From Rhodothermales bacterium (lineage in GTDB: Bacteria; Bacteroidota; Rhodothermia; Rhodothermales; UBA10348), in assembly GCA_028284865.1 (NCBI GenBank), contig JANQQV010000027.1, positions 56,379-120,378 of the forward strand: a DNA stretch of 64,000 bases, given 5' to 3'. The translations under genes were made by a program, and so were the position numbers. The notes beneath the pieces are model-generated. The model did no database searches, was not told where the DNA came from, and worked only from the letters and a program-made list of their open reading frames with translations. Positions 21,460-30,942 of the stretch are shown here, in pieces. The number at the start of each line of letters is the position of its first letter. The first letter of the stretch is position 1.

Positions 21460-22173
21460 TCAGCCTTCGTCCGGTGCGCCTTCTTCGACGAAGCGGTAAC
21501 CGACACCGCGGACAGTCTGAATGTGCTGTGCAAACGAACCCAGCTTTTCGCGAAGGTTCTTGATGTGGGCATCCACCGTGCGCTCGGTCACCATCATGGC
21601 ATCTTTCCAGATGGTCTCGAGAAGCTGCTGGCGGGTGAACGCCTTACGCGGGTGACGAACGAGGTAGCGAACGAGTTCGAACTCGGTCAGCGTCAGACCC
21701 AGATCCTTACCATCGAGCGAAGCACGGTATTCGTCTTCGTAGATAGTCAGGTTCTTGACCTGCAGCGTGCGGCTCTCCTCGATACCACTGCGGCGAAGCA
21801 CGGCTTTGACGTGCGCCACAATCACTTGTGGAGAGACCGGCTTGGTCAGGTAGGCATCTGCCCCCAGCATGAGGCCCTTGATCTGATCGTCTTCTTCGCC
21901 TTTGGCGGAGAGGAATACAATCGGAATGGTTTCGGTCTCGACCCGGCTTCTCAAGCGCCGGCAGATTTCGTAACCATCCATTTCTGGAAGCATGATGTCC
22001 AGAACGATCAGATCGATTTCCGGCGTGGCTTTTTCCAGTGCATCATTGCCCGAGTAGGCTTTGTGGACATTGAAGCCCTCCTGCTCGAGAAAGTGGGAGA
22101 CCACCTCTACGACGTCTTCTTCGTCGTCAACGAGGAGGATATGCAACTGGGACGGGTCAAAAGTGCTTGCCAT
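21460..22173 (-). CDS. OmpR/PhoB-family response regulator
   Basis: Receiver domain with DDEED acidic pocket, phosphoacceptor Asp in LIVLDIMLPEMDG and Lys in LTKPVS. A winged-helix domain follows, ending HIQTVRGVGYRFVEEG. The start at ATG 22173 (MASTFDPSQLHILLVDDEED, 237 aa) is preferred over the upstream in-frame ATG 22230, whose extra 19 residues are not domain-like. Cognate to the kinase gene 36 bp downstream. Confidence 0.93.
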   Translation of the reverse strand: MASTFDPSQLHILLVDDEEDVVEVVSHFLEQEGFNVHKAYSGNDALEKATPEIDLIVLDIMLPEMDGYEICRRLRSRVETETIPIVFLSAKGEEDDQIKGLMLGADAYLTKPVSPQVIVAHVKAVLRRSGIEESRTLQVKNLTIYEDEYRASLDGKDLGLTLTEFELVRYLVRHPRKAFTRQQLLETIWKDAMMVTERTVDAHIKNLREKLGSFAQHIQTVRGVGYRFVEEGAPDEG

Positions 22174-22244
22174 GACAACAGCGGTGTGATGCTTGTAGCG
22201 GAATTGCTGGTTACCCCGGATGGGCAACAATCCCCTGAGGGGAG

Positions 22245-22252
22245 CAAATATA
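22245..22252 (-). promoter_or_regulatory. Candidate promoter -7 box for the regulator/kinase operon
   Basis: On the minus strand the sequence is TATATTTG, a full match to the Bacteroidota TAnnTTTG -7 consensus. It lies 72 bp upstream of ATG 22173, in an AT-rich patch. No TTTG is found at the expected -33 position. Confidence 0.4.
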
Positions 22253-22328
22253 CAATTTCATCTAATAGTGTCTTCACATTTGGAAAGGTTACCCGCTCAT
22301 GGACGTGCCATTCGGCAACGAACGGACC

Positions 22329-23498
22329 TTATCCGGCTTGGTGAATCCGCGCTACACGCTCGGATACGGCACAAACAGGGACGTAGGTGATCGAGTCGGT
22401 CAGATCGGCTATTTCAAATGCGGTAGGGCCGTCCTCACCAAAAAGGAGCACGGGGTCTCCAACGCGGACATCTCCACGATCCGGCCCGATGTCGATCATG
22501 AACATGTCCATGCAAACCGTCCCTGCAATGGGGAAGCGACGTGCTCCAATTCGAACCTCCCCTCGGTTCGTCAATAGCCTGGAGACGCCATCGGCATAGC
22601 CGGCTCCCACGGTCGCGATCCAGGTATCGGTGGGCGCGCTCCAACGAGACCCGTACGATATCGGAGTCCCCGCTGGGACTCGTTTCAGGGACGTGACCCT
22701 GCTGACGACGTCCATGACCGGGCGAAGGCCGAATCCTGGTCGATCCCCACCTGGTCGATATTCACCTTGTCGAAATTCACTGGGCAGATCCAGAAGGCCG
22801 TAGAGCGCAATTCCCACGCGAGCCACTCCGTACTTCGAGGCATCCACACTTCTTGGATGGGCGAACACGGCGGCGCTCGCCGCGACGTGCAACGGCGCGG
22901 GAGCGCCGCCGAGATCGTCAATGAACGCCTCGAACGCATCAAGCTGTCGATCCGTAAAGTCAGAGTCGGGTTCATCGGCGCGGGCGAAGTGGGTCCAGAC
23001 GGATCCCAGGTCCAGATTGGAGGCCAGCTCGATGCCACGCAGTACGGCAACCGACTCGGACGGCGAGCGCCCCAATCGCCCCATTCCGGTGTCCACTTTC
23101 AAATGGCATCGCAAGCGTCCCGTGGTTTGCTTCGCCGCAGATAGACTTTCAGGTCCATCCACGATCACGTCCAGGCACCATTCCGTCGCCGCAGCCACCC
23201 AATCCTCTCGAATGGGCGCAAACACCATGATCGAGGCTTCGATGCCGGCTTTTCGCAGCGAAATCGCCTCTGGAACCGTCGCGACCCCGAGATGCGGTGC
23301 CCCCAGGTCTACCAGCTCTCGCGCGATTTCCTTCGCCCCATGCCCGTACGCATTGGCCTTGACCACTCCCATCAAGTCGAGCCCCGGCATCGCATCACGA
23401 ACGATGGCCACGTTGTGTCGCAGCCGATCCAGATGGACGATGGCCTGCGTGTTCGCCGGCGCATCAGAAATGGACATGGAAGTTTGATCAGAGGTCAT
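22329..23498 (-). CDS. alr: Alanine racemase
   Basis: PLP enzyme making D-alanine for peptidoglycan. PLP lysine K47 sits in VKANAYGHG, and the second catalytic base Tyr lies in GTPISYGSRW near residue 275. The DNA-binding-free two-domain layout and 389-aa length are normal. A three-copy 15-bp tandem repeat inside the gene encodes pentapeptides EFRQG, EYRPG and GDRPG at about 241-255, in a loop that is probably surface exposed. ddl, which joins two D-alanines, lies 2.3 kb away. Confidence 0.96.
   Translation of the reverse strand: MTSDQTSMSISDAPANTQAIVHLDRLRHNVAIVRDAMPGLDLMGVVKANAYGHGAKEIARELVDLGAPHLGVATVPEAISLRKAGIEASIMVFAPIREDWVAAATEWCLDVIVDGPESLSAAKQTTGRLRCHLKVDTGMGRLGRSPSESVAVLRGIELASNLDLGSVWTHFARADEPDSDFTDRQLDAFEAFIDDLGGAPAPLHVAASAAVFAHPRSVDASKYGVARVGIALYGLLDLPSEFRQGEYRPGGDRPGFGLRPVMDVVSRVTSLKRVPAGTPISYGSRWSAPTDTWIATVGAGYADGVSRLLTNRGEVRIGARRFPIAGTVCMDMFMIDIGPDRGDVRVGDPVLLFGEDGPTAFEIADLTDSITYVPVCAVSERVARIHQAG
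22734..22778 (-). repeat. 15-bp tandem repeat inside alr, three copies
   Basis: Units 22764-22778, 22749-22763 and 22734-22748 (read on the minus strand) share TTTCGACAAGGT-like cores: GAATTTCGACAAGGT, GAATATCGACCAGGT and GGGGATCGACCAGGA. The period equals five codons, so the frame is kept. Confidence 0.8.
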
Positions 23499-23638
23499 GA
23501 GGACTACGTCTTTCTTGCAGTCGGCAATCTACCCTCGGCTCCACCGGTTTTCCATGCTGTTCGCCCGATTCGGATTGATGCACTGCGTACCTTGTCCCAA
23601 CGCTTGTCGCACCACTCCATCCTTCACCCAAAGTCGCC

Positions 23639-24934
23639 ATGACGATCACCCCCACGCCTGACCTGTTGATCAAGGGAGGAACCCTGCTCGACGCTGAAAC
23701 GGGAGCAGAAAAACAAGCGGACATTCTGATCCGGGACGGAAAGATCTCAGCCATCGGTTCGGATCTGGACGGCGCAGGAGCACCTGAGTTTGATGCCGCC
23801 GGCAAGTTCGTATCGATGGGATGGATGGACATGCACGTCCACCTGCGCGAACCCGGGTTCGAGCACAAAGAGACCATCGATACGGGTTGTCGCGCCGCGG
23901 CATTCGGCGGCTTCACGGCGGTAGCCTGCATGCCAAACACGAATCCTCCGATTCATACACGGGACGTGGTGGAGTTCATCATCGAGCGCGCCGAAGGGAC
24001 GCCGGTCGATGTTCATCCGATCGCATGTGTTTCCAAGCACCGCAAAGGCGAGAGTCTGGCGGAGATGGCAGACTTGGCAGAAGGCGGCGCCGTGGCGTTC
24101 TCTGATGACGGAGACCCCGTTCAGGACACCGGTTTGATGCGTCACGCGCTGGAATACAGCCGCATGCTGAACAAGCCGATCATCAATCACGAGGAAGAAC
24201 TGCCTCTTGGGCCCAAAGGGCACATGCACGAAGGCGAAGTATCGACCCGACTGGGACTGCCGGGCATCCCGACGATTTCAGAAGAGATCATGATCGCCCG
24301 CGATATCCTGCTGGCAGAGTACACGGGCGGGCACGTTCATGTCGCCCACATCTCGACGGCCGGAGCTATCGATCTGGTTCGTCAGGCGAAGGCGAAAGGG
24401 TTGCCTGTGACGACGGAGGTCTGCACGCACCACTTCACGCTCACCGATGAAGAGGTGGAAAAGCGCGATTTTGACACCAACACGAAAATGCACCCGCCGC
24501 TGCGCACCGCCGCGGACATCGAGGCCGTCAAGGAGGGCTTGCGAGACGGAACGATCGACGTGATCTGCACGGATCATGCGCCGCACGCCTCATTCGAGAA
24601 AGAAGTCGAGTACGTTGCGGCTCCGTTCGGCATCCTGGGTCTGGAAACAGCATGGGGACTCACCGGACGGGAGATCATCGCAGCGGGTGTCCTCTCCATG
24701 CAGGACGCTGTTCAAAAGCTGACTGTCGCGCCGAGGGAGATTCTTAACCTTCCCATCCCGGTGGTCGAGGAAGGCGCCGACGCTAACCTGACGATTTTTG
24801 ATGCCACGACGGAGTGGACGTTTGAGAAGGATCACATCCACTCGAAGAGCACGAATACGCCGTTCGTTGGCGACAAGATGGTGGGTAAGGCCTGGGCGAC
24901 CTACAACAAGGGTCAGCTGGTCGATAACAGCTGA
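23639..24934 (+). CDS. pyrC: Dihydroorotase, class I
   Basis: Zinc amidohydrolase of pyrimidine synthesis that closes carbamoyl-aspartate to dihydroorotate. The 431-aa protein has the metal-binding MHVHLREP (His66, His68) and, further on, NHEE, HVAHIST, CTHHF and the Asp in CTDHAPH. A substrate arginine follows HL in the first motif. The final CDGPFGILGLE-like segment reads AAPFGILGLETAWG. It is divergent from alr with a 140-bp spacer. upp at 51.8 kb adds pyrimidine salvage. Confidence 0.95.
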   Translation: MTITPTPDLLIKGGTLLDAETGAEKQADILIRDGKISAIGSDLDGAGAPEFDAAGKFVSMGWMDMHVHLREPGFEHKETIDTGCRAAAFGGFTAVACMPNTNPPIHTRDVVEFIIERAEGTPVDVHPIACVSKHRKGESLAEMADLAEGGAVAFSDDGDPVQDTGLMRHALEYSRMLNKPIINHEEELPLGPKGHMHEGEVSTRLGLPGIPTISEEIMIARDILLAEYTGGHVHVAHISTAGAIDLVRQAKAKGLPVTTEVCTHHFTLTDEEVEKRDFDTNTKMHPPLRTAADIEAVKEGLRDGTIDVICTDHAPHASFEKEVEYVAAPFGILGLETAWGLTGREIIAAGVLSMQDAVQKLTVAPREILNLPIPVVEEGADANLTIFDATTEWTFEKDHIHSKSTNTPFVGDKMVGKAWATYNKGQLVDNS

Positions 24935-24984
24935 TTCGGCCATTGATGCGGCCCCAGGTCGATCACGCCCGAGGTCCCAACTGC

Positions 24985-25686
24985 TCAGTTACCACGCTCG
25001 AGGCGGCGTCCCAATGAAGAAGGGAGCCCTTCTTCGCGAATGCGCTGACGTGCCCGATCCACGTTGTAGGGGATGCGGCGAAGGTCGAATTCGAAGGTCT
25101 CGGTATCGAAATACCCGACGCACGCTCGTGGATCGCCATCGCGAGGCTGGCCGACGCTTCCCGTATTGATGATGAAGCGATGACCGGGGCGAGGGCGCAG
25201 CACACCCAGCTTTTCGGACAGGACTCCCGGCAGATGGGTATGCCCAACAAAGCAGATATCCGTCTCGAAATGATGGAACTGCTCCTGAGCCAGAAAAAAC
25301 GACTCGATCCGCATCCATCGTTCCGGAAACTGGGGCGATGCGTGGGCCAGTGTCACACCGTGCGAAACGCGCGTCAGCGGAAGCGTGGCAAGCCATTGCA
25401 GCGCGTCATCGTCCAGCAGGTGGGCATTGTGATCCGCAGCAACCTGCCCATGGGCTGGGAGCATGTCGATGCCGTCGCCCGTGGCCACGGCCAGATCATG
25501 GTTTCCCAGAACGACTGCGTGACAACGCTCTCGCACGATGGCTACACACGGTGCCGGATCGGCACCATATCCAACCACATCGCCGAGGCAAAGCACACCA
25601 TCCGGCTTCTCCCGATCGATATCGGCCATGACGGCTTCAAGAGCGGGAAGATTGGAGTGGATATCGGAAATGAGTGCGAGGCGCAC
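24985..25686 (-). CDS. Metallophosphoesterase, YfcE-like
   Basis: Calcineurin-like phosphoesterase of 233 aa. The motifs are in order: SDIHSN at the N-terminus, GDVVGYG, GNHD, and GHTHLPG near the C-terminal third with the downstream NTGSVGQPRDGDP. These supply two metal sites. Members act as phosphodiesterases or phosphatases, and the natural substrate is not predictable. It is divergent from ddl and convergent with pyrC, so probably transcribed alone. Confidence 0.88.
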   Translation of the reverse strand: MRLALISDIHSNLPALEAVMADIDREKPDGVLCLGDVVGYGADPAPCVAIVRERCHAVVLGNHDLAVATGDGIDMLPAHGQVAADHNAHLLDDDALQWLATLPLTRVSHGVTLAHASPQFPERWMRIESFFLAQEQFHHFETDICFVGHTHLPGVLSEKLGVLRPRPGHRFIINTGSVGQPRDGDPRACVGYFDTETFEFDLRRIPYNVDRARQRIREEGLPSSLGRRLERGN

Positions 25687-25840
25687 GGAATCGAGACGGT
25701 GCTTGGAATGAAAGGTCCTCCCGAAGCCGCAACTCCTGGAGGCGCCCGAAGATCGGGGCCATTATCGGGCGGTGCAACCGAAGGTTCGGTTCTGGCTGTG
25801 ACTCCTTCGTATTTTCGGCAAGCATCATCCTTTTCCGCGC

Positions 25841-27043
25841 ATGCATCGATATCCCGCAGCCGTTTTCTTCGGTGGCCCCTCACCTGAGCACGAAGTGTCC
25901 GTCATCACGGGACTGCAAGCTGTCGCAGCCCTCAAGGAAAATGGTCGGGACGTCCTGCCGGTGTACGTATCGAAAGGAGGGCGTTGGTTCACCGGCGACT
26001 CGCTGGCCGACATCTCGGCGTACAAAGACCTCAAGGCATTGGAGGCGGGAGCCGATGAAATGGCGCTAGCACCCGGTCCGGGCCGTTCCCTGCGCTTGGT
26101 CCCATTGAATCAACCCACTTTCGGCAGGAAGGAAGGCGTACTGGTTGATGCTGTTTTGCTCGCCTTCCACGGTGGGTCCGGCGAAAACGGCGGTGTTCAA
26201 GGGCTTTGCGAGGCGTGCGGGGTGCCGTATTCGGGCTCTGGTGTCATGGCGTCCGCTGTTGGAATGGACAAGGTGCGGGCGAAAATCCTGTGTCGATCGG
26301 CCGGGGTGTCCGTGGTCGACTGGGTAGAGACGACGGAAACCGAATGGATCGGGGCGGAAGAGCGCGAACTGGACCGAATCCAGGAGGCGATCGGATATCC
26401 AGCCATCGTCAAACCTGTGCGGCTGGGGTCTTCGATTGGAATCGCCAAGGTTGATGACCGCGCTGAGCTTGAACGAGCCATCGAAGAAGCTTTCCGCTAC
26501 GATGCGTCCGTCATGGTCGAGCGCTGTGTCCCCAATTTGAGGGAGATCAATTGCTCGGTCCTCGGATCGGCGGGAAACAACCGGGTCTCCGTGCTGGAAG
26601 AGCCCGTGGCCGGCGACGATACCCTGTCGTTCGAAGACAAGTACCTGCGCGGCGGATCGGGGGGAAGCAAGTCCGATTCTGCGGCCGGAATGGCATCACT
26701 GGATCGCATCATTCCCGCGCCGATCCCTGAGGAAACCGCAAACACGATCCGCACCATGGCCAAATCCGTGTTCGACGCCATGGATGGTTGCGGCGTTGCT
26801 CGCATCGACTTCCTCATGGATGATGAATCGGGCGAAGTCTGGTTCAACGAGATCAACACGATTCCCGGATCGCTGTCGTTTTACCTCTGGGAGCCAAGCG
26901 GCCTTCCATTCCATCAGCTGGTGGAGCGATTGCTGGAGTTGGCCGTCGAGCGTTTCGAGTCACGCACACGTCGTGTCCGTTCGTTTGACTCCAACCTCCT
27001 CGATGCGCGCGCAGCGGGCGGGTTGAAAGGGAAACTCGGCTGA
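25841..27043 (+). CDS. ddl: D-alanine--D-alanine ligase
   Basis: ATP-grasp ligase making D-Ala-D-Ala for the cell wall. The N-terminal FFGGPSPEHEVSVITG is the Ddl signature. SGVMASAVGMDKVRAK, the ATP-grasp PAIVKPVRLGSSIGI and the metal triad in ARIDFLMDD and WFNEINTIPGS follow. At 400 aa it belongs to the longer VanA/Ddl type that has an omega-loop of about 30 extra residues (LRGGSGGSKSDSAAG). The C-terminal tail beyond the ATP-grasp is longer than usual by about 20 residues. Confidence 0.95.
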   Translation: MHRYPAAVFFGGPSPEHEVSVITGLQAVAALKENGRDVLPVYVSKGGRWFTGDSLADISAYKDLKALEAGADEMALAPGPGRSLRLVPLNQPTFGRKEGVLVDAVLLAFHGGSGENGGVQGLCEACGVPYSGSGVMASAVGMDKVRAKILCRSAGVSVVDWVETTETEWIGAEERELDRIQEAIGYPAIVKPVRLGSSIGIAKVDDRAELERAIEEAFRYDASVMVERCVPNLREINCSVLGSAGNNRVSVLEEPVAGDDTLSFEDKYLRGGSGGSKSDSAAGMASLDRIIPAPIPEETANTIRTMAKSVFDAMDGCGVARIDFLMDDESGEVWFNEINTIPGSLSFYLWEPSGLPFHQLVERLLELAVERFESRTRRVRSFDSNLLDARAAGGLKGKLG

Positions 27044-27109
27044 GAATCGTCCCGGGTGAAGCCCTGACCAATCCCGGCCAGTCCGCTCAATTTCAACGAG
27101 TCAGTTGAC

Positions 27110-28009
27110 TCAATCGGCACCATGGTCCGGCAGGGCGGCGAGATGAACTGCCAACTGCGCGGCGATTGCAGCATTCTGTTTGAGCAGCTCGACGTTTGCC
27201 ACCAAGGCCTGATCACCCAACTCGTTTCGGACCGCATCCAGCAGAAAAGGAGTGACTTCGTGGGGAGCCAGATCACCGGCGGTGTCCATGGACAGAGCAT
27301 TGGATACGACTTCAGAAACACGCTCGAATGGTAGAGCCGCTTCATCCGGCAACGGGACGGCAAGGACAATAGCCTGAGGCAGATCAAGGGCATCCCTTGC
27401 CGCCACGATCCCGGCCACTTCGTCAATCGTGTCGCAGCGGACATCGACGGCGAAATTGGATCGACCACAATAGAACGCTGGCATGGAATCCGTCTGCCAC
27501 CCAACGACCGTGATGCCAAGCGTCTCCATGCGCTCCCTGGTGGCTTCCAGGTGCAGAATCGCCTTTGGCCCTGCGCATACCACGGTGACGGGACACCGCG
27601 ACAATTCGGTCAGATCGGCGCTTTCGTCGAATGTGGGTTTTCCGAGCCGGTCCTGGTGGACACCGCCGATCCCCCCGGTCGCCATGACACGGATGCCGGC
27701 CTGACGGGCGAGGCGGATCGTTGCTGCTACCGTGGTCGCTCCCATCTGCTTTCTCGCAACGACGACGGGCAGATTTCGGATGCTCACTTTCTCGATTCCG
27801 CTTTCGCAGCAGAAGCGTTGGATCTCCGAGGGCGTGCAAGCCGTGCTCACGCGTCCATCGACGACGCCCACCGTGTGTGGTTGCGCGCCATGTTCACGGA
27901 CAACGGACTCGATGGACGTTGCGAGATCCTGATTGGCCGGAAAGGGCAATCCGTGGGACAGGACGGTCGTTTCGAGTGCGACTGCTGGAGTTGGCGAGGA
28001 AGAATTCAT
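27110..28009 (-). CDS. psuG: Pseudouridine-5'-phosphate glycosidase
   Basis: Cleaves pseudouridine 5'-phosphate to uracil and ribose 5-phosphate (reversible). ATG 28009 starts MNSSSPTPAVALETTVLSHGLPFP, the family N-terminus; an in-frame ATG 36 bp upstream adds nothing conserved. ETT(V/I)xxHG, ARKQMGATTVAAT, the GIRVMATGGIGGVH loop and TDSMPAFY are family motifs. 299 aa is normal. The kinase partner psuK is not adjacent. It is divergent from an M28 peptidase gene. Uracil released here could be used by upp at 51.8 kb. Confidence 0.93.
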   Translation of the reverse strand: MNSSSPTPAVALETTVLSHGLPFPANQDLATSIESVVREHGAQPHTVGVVDGRVSTACTPSEIQRFCCESGIEKVSIRNLPVVVARKQMGATTVAATIRLARQAGIRVMATGGIGGVHQDRLGKPTFDESADLTELSRCPVTVVCAGPKAILHLEATRERMETLGITVVGWQTDSMPAFYCGRSNFAVDVRCDTIDEVAGIVAARDALDLPQAIVLAVPLPDEAALPFERVSEVVSNALSMDTAGDLAPHEVTPFLLDAVRNELGDQALVANVELLKQNAAIAAQLAVHLAALPDHGAD

Positions 28010-28207
28010 TCTTGGGAAGAGTCCACCGTGGAGAACGGGGCACAACCTACGAAAGCGATCAGTCTGTCGATCTGATTCGTCCGGAAAGGACCATTCGCGG
28101 TAGAACGCTCGCAGTAAATGATTTCAGGGCGGATGACATTTCGTAGCGCTACCTTTCCTCAGCACCGGTTGCCATCTCTCTTTTGTCACGCAGGACGCCC
28201 GTTGGTC

Positions 28208-29188
28208 ATGGCTGATTCTTTCTTGTTTCCCCGTTCATTCCGCATTGCGCTCATAGCGCTGATTCCGCTCGTTCTCGTGGCCACGGCCTGTGGCCAGTCC
28301 TCTGACCCGTCCAACGACGCGGTAACACTAGACCTGGCGATTGATGGGGAGCGCTTGCTTCAACACGTCGAAATCCTGTCCTCGGATGGATATCAAGGAC
28401 GGAAAGCAGGCACGGATGGCGGAGAAATGACCCGGAGTTATCTGGAAGGCGTCTTCGAGGAAATCGGACTGGCCCCTGCCTGCAGCGAGATGCACCAGCC
28501 CTTCTCGTTTGAAGGTCGCGAAGGCACGATAAACGCAGTCAACCTGATCGCGCGGATTCCCGGCACGTCTCCCGGGTCCGGAGCGATCGCCTTGACTGCT
28601 CATTTCGATCACCTTGGCGTGTTCAATGACGAGATTTACAACGGGGCCGACGACAATGCTTCCGGCACGGCAGCGCTGCTCGAGATTGCTCGTCTGGTTC
28701 AGTCGCAGCCCCTGGAACGAGACCTGATTGTGGCGGCATTTGATGCTGAAGAGCAGGGACTCATTGGAGCGCGGGAATTCGTGAACTCCGAATGCTTCAC
28801 GGGTCTAGATGTACGATTCAATGTGAACATGGACATGATCAGCCGAAGCGAGGCTGGAGAGATTTACGCAGCGGGAACGTCGCACTACACGTTCGTGCGC
28901 CCCGTCCTTGAGGCCGTGGATCACTCCGATGCGATGGAGTTGCTGTTCGGCCATGACCGTCCAGGAACGACGCAAATGGATTGGACAAGCTCTTCAGATC
29001 ATGCGCTCTTCCACCGCGCGGGTATCCCTTTCATTTACTTTGGCGTGGAAGATCATCCGGGGTATCACAACCCCAGCGATGATTTTGAAGCCATCCATCC
29101 CGAGTTCTTCCAATCAGCAGCCGATTATATCTACCATGCCGTCCGCGCCATTGACGCGGCCATGCCTGGATTTCCCACACGAGACTGA
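28208..29188 (+). CDS. M28-family zinc aminopeptidase, exported lipoprotein
   Basis: The start at ATG 28208 gives a signal peptide ending LVATACGQ, so Cys ~24 is likely lipidated (326 aa in total). The two-zinc site residues are visible: LTAHFDHLG (His, Asp), YNGADDNASGTAALLE, FDAEEQGLIGARE (Glu pair), NMDMI and GYHNPSDDFE (His). This is the M28 pattern found in outer aminopeptidases and Q-type carboxypeptidases. The specificity is unknown. A MOSC gene follows after 11 bp. Confidence 0.9.
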   Translation: MADSFLFPRSFRIALIALIPLVLVATACGQSSDPSNDAVTLDLAIDGERLLQHVEILSSDGYQGRKAGTDGGEMTRSYLEGVFEEIGLAPACSEMHQPFSFEGREGTINAVNLIARIPGTSPGSGAIALTAHFDHLGVFNDEIYNGADDNASGTAALLEIARLVQSQPLERDLIVAAFDAEEQGLIGAREFVNSECFTGLDVRFNVNMDMISRSEAGEIYAAGTSHYTFVRPVLEAVDHSDAMELLFGHDRPGTTQMDWTSSSDHALFHRAGIPFIYFGVEDHPGYHNPSDDFEAIHPEFFQSAADYIYHAVRAIDAAMPGFPTRD

Positions 29189-29199
29189 TTTAGCCTGAA

Positions 29200-30036
29200 A
29201 TGCGACCCACCCCGTATATCGCCAGTCTGCACATCTATCCCGTGAAAGGACTGCAGGGGGTCGAGGTTGACGCCGCGCGGGTGACACCATTCGGTCTGGC
29301 TGGAGACCGACGCTATATGCTGGTAGACGCGGAAGATCGCTTCATCTCCCAGCGATTCCATCCGCAACTGACTCAATTCGGTGTTGAAGTCGTCCAGCAG
29401 GAGGGTGGGTCAGCTTCAACACTTCGTATATCGCATTCCGATGCGGGCGTCCTCGAGGTCCCGCTCGAGCGCGAAGATGAAAACGACAGGGCATTAGCGT
29501 CGTTGCGGGTACAGGTTTGGGATGATGTCACGGCGGCCGTCGACGTTGGAGCCGAAGCACGAGCGTTCTTCTCGGATGCTTTGAGAGAGGATATCAGGCT
29601 GGTATGGATGCCCGAGGTAGGCGATCGGTTTGCCGATCCCGCCTACGCGTCAGGAAACGAGCGAGTCAGCTTTGCGGATGGTTTTCCGCTGTTGGTACTG
29701 GGACAGGCGTCCATTGACGAGCTCAACACCCGTCTCGAAGTGCAAGTCCCATTGAATCGCTTTCGTGCGAATGTGATTGTTGGTGGCACGGCACCGTGGG
29801 AGGAGGATGGCTGGAAGGAGATGTCCACCGGAGAGGTACGACTGGATGTCGTCAAGCCGTGTGCACGTTGCGTTGTAATCACGACGGACCAAGAGACCGG
29901 CGAACGGTCCAAGGAGCCGACGGCAACGCTGGCCACGTATCGCAGACGCGAAGGGAAAGTGATGGTGGGTATGAATGCGCTGGCGTCTCCGGTAGGGAGC
30001 TCGATTCATGCCGGAGCATCGGTACTCGTTAAATAA
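29200..30036 (+). CDS. MOSC-domain protein, YcbX/mARC-like
   Basis: The 278-aa protein has an N-terminal beta-barrel domain (IASLHIYPVKGLQGVEVD, GLAGDRRYMLVDAEDRFISQR) and a C-terminal MOSC domain. The conserved Cys that would bind molybdenum cofactor is in VKPCARCVVITTDQETGE. Relatives reduce N-hydroxylated compounds with an electron-transfer partner. E. coli YcbX has a ferredoxin domain at the C-terminus; it is missing here, so a separate partner is needed. It is probably co-transcribed with the M28 gene. A hairpin (8-bp arms 30061-30068/30076-30083) follows. Confidence 0.88.
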   Translation: MRPTPYIASLHIYPVKGLQGVEVDAARVTPFGLAGDRRYMLVDAEDRFISQRFHPQLTQFGVEVVQQEGGSASTLRISHSDAGVLEVPLEREDENDRALASLRVQVWDDVTAAVDVGAEARAFFSDALREDIRLVWMPEVGDRFADPAYASGNERVSFADGFPLLVLGQASIDELNTRLEVQVPLNRFRANVIVGGTAPWEEDGWKEMSTGEVRLDVVKPCARCVVITTDQETGERSKEPTATLATYRRREGKVMVGMNALASPVGSSIHAGASVLVK

Positions 30037-30060
30037 CCGTTATCCCGTTGCTGCCGTTCG

Positions 30061-30083
30061 TCGATTGCTCTTTACGCAATCGA
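30061..30083 (+). terminator. Hairpin after the MOSC gene
   Basis: TCGATTGC and GCAATCGA form an 8-bp perfect stem with a 7-nt loop, 25 bp past the stop codon, followed by TTGGATTTG. Moderate terminator candidate. The rest of the 287 bp to the HNH gene holds no clear feature. Confidence 0.5.
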
Positions 30084-30323
30084 TTGGATTTGCGTTATTT
30101 ACGACCGACGATGTTTGTCAGTTGTCCGGGAAGCACCTGATACCCGTTATTGCAACCAGGAAGATGACCTGGAAAGGCCCGCTCCCGGGTCGCGATTAAC
30201 TGAGCGAGGTACACCTTGTCTGCTGATTTCCCGAGCGTCATCCATTCGTTCGAAGGAGATGGTCTTTCCGGGCTGGAGCCCGCCGGTCCATTCCCGTCGG
30301 GTCCTGCTCCAACAAGCCCTGCC

Positions 30324-30824
30324 ATGTCAGGTCATGTTCTGGTGCTCAACCAGGATTATCAGGCCCTGACCATCACCAGCGTTCAACGGGCCATCGTGTT
30401 GCTGCTGCTGCAAAAAGCCGAGCTGATTGAGGCCGAAGCGTCCCGTTTTGTGCGCAGTCCGAGTCGTAAGGTGCCCTGGCCCAGTATCGTGCGGTTGAAA
30501 GCCTATGTTCGCGTCCCGTACAAGCGGGTCCTGTTGACCAGAAAGAATGTCATCCGTCGGGACGGCAATCGATGCCAGTATTGTGGTTCGCCGGACAGGA
30601 TCACGATCGACCATGTGATGCCCAAGTCCCGGGGTGGGAAGGACACGTGGACCAACCTGGTGGCGGCATGCGTCCCGTGCAATAATCGAAAAGGTAATCG
30701 CACACCCCAGGAGGCCGGTATGGAGCTGGCCCGGCAGCCGTTCCGGCCGAGTTACGTGATGTATATCCGTGACTTCGTGGGCTCGCTGGAAAGCACCTGG
30801 AAGCCCTACCTGTACCTGTCCTGA
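30324..30824 (+). CDS. HNH endonuclease-family protein
   Basis: The family core begins at ATG 30324 ([20 protein letters not shown]), giving 166 aa. A TTG at 30216 with a possible GAGG ribosome site would add 36 Pro/Gly-rich residues, so the true N-terminus is uncertain. The HNH motif is intact: a CxxC pair in [27 protein letters not shown] and a second CxxC in [10 protein letters not shown]. The group is widespread, usually single copy and not linked to a mobile element. The cellular role is unknown; DNA repair is suspected for some relatives. Confidence 0.85.
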   Translation: MSGHVLVLNQDYQALTITSVQRAIVLLLLQKAELIEAEASRFVRSPSRKVPWPSIVRLKAYVRVPYKRVLLTRKNVIRRDGNRCQYCGSPDRITIDHVMPKSRGGKDTWTNLVAACVPCNNRKGNRTPQEAGMELARQPFRPSYVMYIRDFVGSLESTWKPYLYLS

Positions 30825-30942
30825 CGTCGTGAGCTGAACACGTCTCGACTCCGGATTGGCGCCATTTTCATGGCGGATCGGAATCCGACCCTACGACGTC
30901 CGGTTGGATGCGTCATCCGACTCTCGATCAACACCGAATCGC

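Noticed and set aside
28143..28152. 10-bp palindrome GTAGCGCTAC between psuG and the M28 gene
   Set aside because: Short GC-rich palindromes are common by chance; no second copy or regulator supports it.
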